This document shows, in pieces, positions 57,480 through 64,000 of a stretch of 64,000 bases of DNA. The notes under the pieces were generated by a model. That model searched no databases, was not told the origin of the DNA, and worked only from the letters and a program-made list of their open reading frames with translations. How positions within the stretch are numbered: the stretch's first letter is position 1; every line of letters starts with the position of its first letter. The DNA is from Paragordius varius. Taxonomy: Eukaryota; Nematomorpha. The stretch lies in NCBI GenBank assembly GCA_964247055.1, contig OZ176059.1, positions 1,860,001-1,924,000 of the forward strand, read 5' to 3'. A program made the translations under genes and the position numbers.

Positions 57480-59000
57480 TTTTTATTTAAAGATATTTAG
57501 GCAATTTTCGGAAAGTGCTATTTTTACTATCCTGATTAATTTAAGAAAGAAGTATTCACACTTGGTGGAAATGTTTACCATCACTGAATGTGATAAAAAA
57601 GCGTTTTTATAACATAAAATGTATTTTAACCATTTATCGTGACTCAAAATTGTATGAAAAACGCTTCAAAAAAAATTTGCTGAAAAATTAGATTTTTAAA
57701 ATATTTTTAGTCCATATCAAAATTTAACATATATTTATTATCACACAATTCCGACATTTTTGCGTTTATTTTAACAGAACTAGCATTTTAGCACAGCAAA
57801 AAAATGGTACTTTCGCAGTCTACATCTGCAAATATTTTTTGAAAATATTGCTTTTAGGTTTAAATATATTAGGAAAATTATTACCAAAGTCTCTAGGTTG
57901 CACTAAAAAATAAAAAATGTGCGTAATTTTGTCATTTTTTTTATATGGAGCACTTATCACAAAAGTGTAAATAATTTTCTGAAATCTTTCAAAAGGGTCA
58001 AAACCTAAAGCAATGATAATCTTGAAATTTTCGTATCATAATATATTTCATCAGGTTATTTTTTATACACCCCGTTTCTAACGCGGTGTAAGGAAATGGC
58101 AATTGCTCACGTTTTGTTAAATAATTTTTTTTGGTGAAAGCTGAATGCTATTTTAAATATATCACTAATATCATAAAATACATATAAAAAGCAAAACAAT
58201 ATTTTTATTAATTTTAATATTTAGATGTCAGCGAATGTACCAAATTTTGCCCTTTCAAAATGAGCTAATTCTTTAAAACTAATTCAAAAGCACCGAGATC
58301 TATAAAATTTTTTCATATACGCTGATTATGACATTATCATTGGAAATAAATGAAACCTGCCCAAAAATTGCATGCTATTTTGAAGCATGATTGTAACTGT
58401 ATAAAAGCGCTTTAAGAATTCTAAAAACATTTGTAATTATAATAAACTTCTATCGAATCAGAATTGATATTTAAAATATTCCTTTGTCCTAAAATGTTAA
58501 GATAATTTGTCTTCTTTATAAATTATTCCCTCAAATTTATAAGCAAACGTGACTTTTAAATTCTGATTGAAAAAATGCTTAGCCTTATTAAATTTTATAA
58601 AATAAGAATTTTATTAACCAACTTGAAAATACCATAAAACTTGCTTCGCTAATCTCATAAATTTTTTATCAAAATACCCACTTCTTTGAAATATGGAAAT
58701 TTAACATAAGAACTAGCCCATTTAAAGAAAACATTATTACTTTCGGAAATGACACCTAATTATTTTATAAAATTATGTTTTTTATATGTAATTTATGATA
58801 TATCTCTGATATTGGAATGAACTATTTTTTACCAAAAAAATTATTTAACAAAGTCTCTAATGCCATTTTTTGTGATGGAGTAGTCACACAAAAAGTGTCA
58901 ATCTCAAAAGGGATAAAACCAAAAGCACTATGATAATCTTGATACATTTTATTAATATATATATATATATATATATATCAGAATATCTTTGTGAACATGC
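57480..59000. repeat. Dispersed repeat family C copy or copies
   Basis: Blocks match 7640-7800 and, inverted, 4735-4900 and 5945-6060 (GGCAAAATTTG/AAATGGCAA-type motifs, CAAAAGGG.TAAAACC.AAAGCA). Ends with an AT tract at 58957-58978. No gene identified between the SARDH start and here. Confidence 0.45.
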
Positions 59001-59433
59001 TCTATTTGAAAGTGTTAATTCCTTTAGTTATAAATGTCGGAAAGAGGAAGCGCCATATAATCCTTATGTTCATGTCCCCTCTCTCTCTGAAAATGCTGTT
59101 TTATATAAATATAAATTTTAAAGTGATTTTCCAGGAGGCTAGGCTCTTTTGATTTTAAAAATATTTTTGCACTCTATCAGACGTGCCCTGTTCTTGAGCC
59201 TATATAGAAATATTTATATTTAAAGTATTCCAATTTAATACGCAGCATATATGTGAATTGGCTTTTGGTAGCCAAAAGAATCAAACTAAAAATTTAGAAA
59301 AGGTTCCCATAGTTACGATGTACACTTATGTAATTGTACGTTTAATTAATTCTGCATCTCGAAGGTTAACAGAACAATTTTATAAATTAGCTCCTGCTCA
59401 TACCCTTAGAAGTGATATGTACTACATTTCAAC

Positions 59434-59722
59434 CAGGTGTCCAACACAAATGGCTTTGCGGGACGCATTATATCATAAATTCTAGCGGTCCGCATTCGCC
59501 ATATACATGGGCATATATAATTATTTTATTGGATTATATAAGACTGTAAAATGCAAACATGTTATAACAATTTTTCTAGTTCGATACCAATTGTACAGAC
59601 TTTTTCTAAGAAATTATTTATAAAATATAAATTTTATTGAGATTTTATAAGCATGTTTTGCCAAATTATAAATTTCCAAATTTTTTCGCGGGCAGCTCAA
59701 AGGGCCCCATGTTGTACCCCTG
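59434..59722. mobile_element. hAT-like non-autonomous element
   Basis: Left CAGGTGTCCAACACAAATGG, right CATGTTGTACCCCTG, with GC-rich subterminal blocks (TTTGCGGGACGCAT; GCGGGCAGCTCAAAGGGCC). Related to 13127-13362. A third, partial relative starts at 59936 (CAGTGCCCAAAAATGAATGG). Confidence 0.6.
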
Positions 59723-59853
59723 ACCTAAACTAATATTTAGAATCATATTTTAAGTTGATTGATAAACAACTCCTGCCAATGCCCGATTCCGAAAAATTAA
59801 CATTTAAATTATATTGAATCTTATTCAAACAATATTTTCTAATACTGTTCTAA

Positions 59854-60392
59854 CAGTAAAAATTAAAATTATAAGACAAAACGTAAAAATTTAAGAGGCA
59901 AATTTTTTAAAAAGCAACACACTGTATCACCAGTGCCCAAAAATGAATGGCTTCGTGGGCCGCATTTTTAACTAAAAAAATCAGGCGGGGCACTTTCCAA
60001 AATATGTGTGCTGTAAAAAAATTATGAAAAATATAATTACCAATTATTTGATTTGCTACTTCATACAAAATTTAGTAAAAAAACATTTCAGAAAACTTGT
60101 TTGAATAATATTAATTTTACGTGTATTTTGTAAACTGCATTTTATAAATTATATATTTGGTATTTTTTGAAATTTTTATACGGGTTGCAAAATATTTTGG
60201 AATGACGGATATTGACCTTTGATTATCTTTTGGGTGGCAAAAGACCAAATGTAAATTGCTAACTTTAATATATTTTAAAAGTTAATTATATGGTTTATGT
60301 GGGAAAATCAAAGTTTCATAAAGTATGATTTTGTTTATTTAAAAAATTATCTTTTATCTTTTACGTTTGTCTCTAAATTTTAATTTTTATTG
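59854..60392. mobile_element. M1 MITE interrupted by a hAT-like fragment
   Basis: Left CAGTAAAAATTAAAATTATA at 59854 and right TTTTAATTTTTATTG ending 60392 are about 540 bp apart, instead of about 290. A GTGGGCCGCATTTTT-type block from 59936 lies between. Confidence 0.55.
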
Positions 60393-61060
60393 CATTTTGT
60401 TTTATATTTATCCTGGGGATAGAGCGGTTTTTAAGGCTCAGCTCAAAGTATTAAATCTAAAAATCTCAAATTTAATTAAAAATCTAAACCCCCTAATGGC
60501 TCTAATTTTTTTTGTTTTAATCTTTATTTTTGAATTCTTCTATCCTTACTATAGTATGACCATTGTCCAATTAGAGTGTGCACATTGATGCTGGCCTATT
60601 TTGGCATTCTTGTTGGCCAATTGGCAACACAGTAGTGTATGGGTAAAAACGACAGAATATTATTGAAAATAAACGATTTTTTCCTTTTTTATGATTAATT
60701 ATGGACAAAATTTGTTTTTTAACACACGCTACTTACTGCATTTGGCGAACAATAAAATCTAAATAGACCAGTATGTGCGCATTTTTTTAACCAAATTTTT
60801 ATAAGTTTGAATTACAGCGAGGCAGGAGTAAATGCTAGCCAATTATTAATAAAAATAAAAAAATAAATCTAATTAATTAAATCAACAAACTCATTGAATA
60901 AAAATCATGTTGTCATGGAATTTTTTAACAGTATGTCGAATGTATATTGTCATATAACTGTGAAACCAATAATGTACCATAAAACAATTAACAACAATAA
61001 TGAAACGATTCAATTGGGATAAAGTACGAAATATAAAGTACTTACTTTTAAATAAAATTA

Positions 61061-61360
61061 CAGTAATAATTGAAATTATACAGACAGAACGTAAAAATAT
61101 AAAGACAAATATTTTTTCTAAAAGACGACCATCCTTTTTAATTCGGGTTTTTTTGAATATAAATCATTATTTTTTACTGCAAAGAATAATATAGAGTAGT
61201 AATTAATAACAGAATCAATTATGTATATTACGATTGTAATTAAATTATTTTTATAGGATAAATTGAGATTTAAAAAAAAGTATGGTAGGTTGTCTTTTGA
61301 AAAAAAATTTTGTCTTTATAATTTTACGTTTTGTCCATAGTATAATTTCAATTTTTACTG
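61061..61360. mobile_element. M1 MITE copy
   Basis: CAGTAATAATTGAAATTATA left, TATAATTTCAATTTTTACTG right, TA flanks. Ends 45 bp downstream of the serpin stop codon. Confidence 0.85.
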
Positions 61361-61405
61361 TAAATAGTTTAATGACATAATATATTTTTTATGATGATAA
61401 TCAAA

Positions 61406-64000
61406 TCACGGTTGCACAAAACGACCATAGTAAAGGATTGGACCACTCTTATGATAAACCATGTAACTGAAGGGTCGATTCAACACCAACTTTTCAATCG
61501 TTTCAGCTGGAATAATTTTTTTGCCATCGGTTGGTTTTGCAGCAGCTGCCGCTTTAGCCAAATCTCGACCATTGAAATAATCATCGCCGTAATAATCATC
61601 GTCATAACCCTCTCCTTCTTCATAATCCGTTATCTCCTCATATAAAGTAGGATCGTGAGATTCTGTATCTCCAACCAATTTTTCCATATCTTGGATATTG
61701 TTCATCATGTCAGCAAAATTGAAGCTAAATGAAAATGGTTTACTAGCGTTATTTTGAGTCGTCTCAGTTTGAGCTGCTTGTCTTGATTGAACTCCATCAC
61801 CAGTTTTAACGGTTGGTTTTTCAACCATTTCTTCCTCCGGCATATTAATGCCAAAAGCATTTAGCGTAAATGGAACGGTATGTTGAAAAACATCGAGCGT
61901 TAAGTTGAGTTTAGTATCATCCATGATACGGTTTAAGCGTCTAGAGAGAGATAGAGAGTACAGCAAATAAAAATAATAATTTATGGCATAAGGAAAAATT
62001 TTTTTTGACAAAATTAGTTCAAAATTTTAATGATTATATATTGATTCAATAAAATTAGACCATACTTTTCATCAAAATGGGTATTTATCAATTCAATAAT
62101 ATATCTTTATATAAAATAAAAAACTTTCTACCTCGTTTTTAGCAAAAAAATTTAACTACTTACGAAATAATAAAGGCAAAACATAAAAAGTGAAAATCAA
62201 ATGCTTTTTTAATAAAGAGACCATATTTTAACCCTTAATTTTGTATATATATTTTTGGTATGATGGTAATCTTTTAGGTTATGTAAAAAATTAAAAGATA
62301 AAAAAAATGTTAGCCATTTTACGTTTTATCCTTATAAGTTCATTAAATAGTTTTGCTTAAATGTAATTTTTTGAACAAATATTAAATATACATATCTCTT
62401 GTATGATTTAGGTAGAAAACGGATATACTTTTTATGACATGCTAATCTTTCACCAAATAAATCCATTACGTTTGTATGATGTATCGTTTGTTGATGTTTA
62501 ATTTTAGGTATAAGAAGTTGCATTTTTTTCGTGGTTGGTTTAAGGCCATCAATACCCATTCCAATTTCTCTCCAACTGAAAGCTTTATCAAAAGCGGAGA
62601 TGCTTGAATTCACATAAGGTACCATAAGTAACAAGACAAAATCCTTACCTTTCAAATCTAGTTTAATTAGTTTAGCTTGAAGGCTAGCCGAATCGAATGT
62701 CGTAAGGTGCGTAGGTTCCATTAACTCCATATATGGTATAATGGTGATACCCCCATCTCCGGCATGAAATATGTTAAGTTTTTGGGCTCTATAAAATTGA
62801 AAGTTTGTTTATGCGTATGCAAGAGTCTATGGTTAACAGGGATTAAGACTTTATTTTGCTACTTATTAAAGGTATTTTAAGTGCTATCGATACAAACACG
62901 GATTATAGGGTGTTATCGAATGACTTTATGGTTTTAGTAAAAACGTTTAAAACCATTTATACAAAATAAGCTATGAAATTAGGGAAACAATCATTTTTTG
63001 GCAATTGTTTAGCAAAAATATACTAAATATTATGCGCCCCTAAATTTAAATAATACAAATAGCTACATTATATGTCATATTATTAACTTTTAATTATATT
63101 TTCAAAAAAATATATAAATAAACGAAGATTTACAGGTTTTATTAAATGTTTTTAATTATCGAATTTTAAAAAGTTTAAACTGCAAACAGCTATGATACTT
63201 TAAAAACACAGCTTAAACCTGCTTTGTATTAAGACTCCTTAAAATCTATATTTTAAGCATTTGCTAATTAAATTTGGGTATGGTTTTCTAAAAACAAGCA
63301 GCTTTATTTATTAATGTACCTTCTTCTTTCTCCCTACTAAATTCAATAGTCTACTAAAATGGTTTTAATCATTTCACACCCTTTTTATCAAAGCTTGAAG
63401 ACATGAAAAGAGTAGATACCCATAATATTGACATTTATCTGACCGCCTAGGTTTGACAATGATAACGGATAAACCATACAGTTTCGTATATCGAACTGCT
63501 GACATAATTTAAAAGTTTACCCTTTCGTATCGAATGGGACATCCCATGAACTTTGAAAATACAACGTATTAAACACTAGGACTGAGAAAGGTTTAATTTT
63601 TTTTCCGTCATGAATTACATTTAGCATGACACCGTTTGAATCTTTAGCTACGAGTCGGTTAACCCGTTTCACCGTTTCGGGAACGGTTGACCATTTGTTG
63701 GTTCGGATAATTTTAACATTGAAAGCATCTCTAACACTCTTTTTGTAGGCGGCTTTAAGGTGTGGAACAGTACTATTTACAACCACATACGTTGTTAGTA
63801 TCAACGAGCTATCCGGTAGTATATTTTGTGCGTCCCCCTTATTTTTAGCAACTACTGACCTTGCAATGGATGTGGTTAAATTTTGGTTAGTTCGTTTATA
63901 CATTGCCGTGTTTGAGGGATGGGCCACACCCGCTATCCCATTTAGGCATGTTGAGCCGAGTTGGATAGCACTCAGCCCAAGCGTTAAACCATGAGGGCTA
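61406..64000 (-). CDS. Serpin with acidic Tyr-rich insertion, 3' part (three exons, partial)
   Basis: Serpins are suicide serine-protease inhibitors, usually secreted in arthropods. Exons (high-low): 64000-63521, 62788-62429, 61940-61406, phase-consistent; the 5' end lies off the right edge. Exon A opens with SPHGLTLGLSAIQLG (the SPxSI...L..GA element) and has NTLYFQSSWDVPFD (strand 3A, NaiyFkg.W). Exon B has FVLLLMVP and KKMQLLIPKIK. Exon C has LDVFQHTVPFTLNAFG (helix I/strand 5A) and ends RPFSYMVYHKSGPILYYGRF. Between strand 5A and the Ala-rich hinge (AKAAAAAKP) lies an insert of roughly 95 residues. It includes an acidic segment (61562-61654) with DYEEGEGYDDDYYGDDY. About 25 residues separate the hinge from RPF, as in inhibitory serpins. 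P1 falls near GKK-IIP, Lys or Ile. It lies upstream of SARDH on the same strand. Confidence 0.88.

Noticed and set aside
58930-59485. Two plus-strand frames (63 and 75 residues) as a small gene
   Set aside because: No homology recognised, no signal peptide or consistent splice link. One begins in an AT microsatellite and the other ends in a hAT-like element.

Overview
This window is AT-rich animal nuclear DNA with five recognisable host genes, all split by GT-AG introns. The gene content suggests an arthropod: a chitin-binding peritrophin-type exon, a serpin, and an AP-2 mu protein of arthropod-like sequence. Almost everything outside the exons is transposon-derived or microsatellite. Most listed open frames are single exons or chance frames in repeats, so the gene models below were assembled by reading splice sites and checking phase from exon to exon.

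Layout. (1) 1-4185, minus strand: the 5' part of a PRPF40/Prp40-type splicing factor with two WW domains, running off the left edge. Its last visible exon is flanked by decayed tandem copies of its own two halves. (2) 4186-8612: a divergent intergenic region with a large dispersed repeat and a clean tRNA-derived SINE. (3) 8613-16538, plus strand: the complete AP-2 clathrin adaptor mu subunit, 10 exons, 446 codons. (4) 16539-25774: mostly empty AT-rich DNA, with a small secreted chitin-binding-like gene (incomplete model) riddled with small inverted-repeat elements. One of these elements carries a hammerhead-ribozyme-like core. (5) 25775-57026, minus strand: complete sarcosine dehydrogenase, 17 exons in phase, about 1213 codons. 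Its introns hold nests of dead Ty3/gypsy elements, a dead mariner, a 1.4-kb foldback element and dozens of MITEs. (6) 57027-61405: intergenic repeats. (7) 61406-64000, minus strand: the 3' three exons of a serpin with an unusual acidic, tyrosine-rich insertion, running off the right edge.

The host genes do not form a pathway. They act in mRNA splicing, endocytosis, one-carbon/sarcosine catabolism in mitochondria, and extracellular protease inhibition. The most unusual features concern repeats. Two unrelated foldback families share the terminal hexamer TATACC and both build their arms from 21-bp tandem repeats. A TA-flanked inverted-repeat element contains a hammerhead core. In two different genes an exon edge plus adjoining intron has been tandemly copied into the intron and is decaying.

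TE labels used below: M1 = TA-flanked MITE starting CAGTAAAAATTGAAATTATA; M2 = TATACC-ended MITE with 21-bp arrays; M3 = the 34-kb foldback; M4 = CAGTCATGTATCC palindromic MITE.
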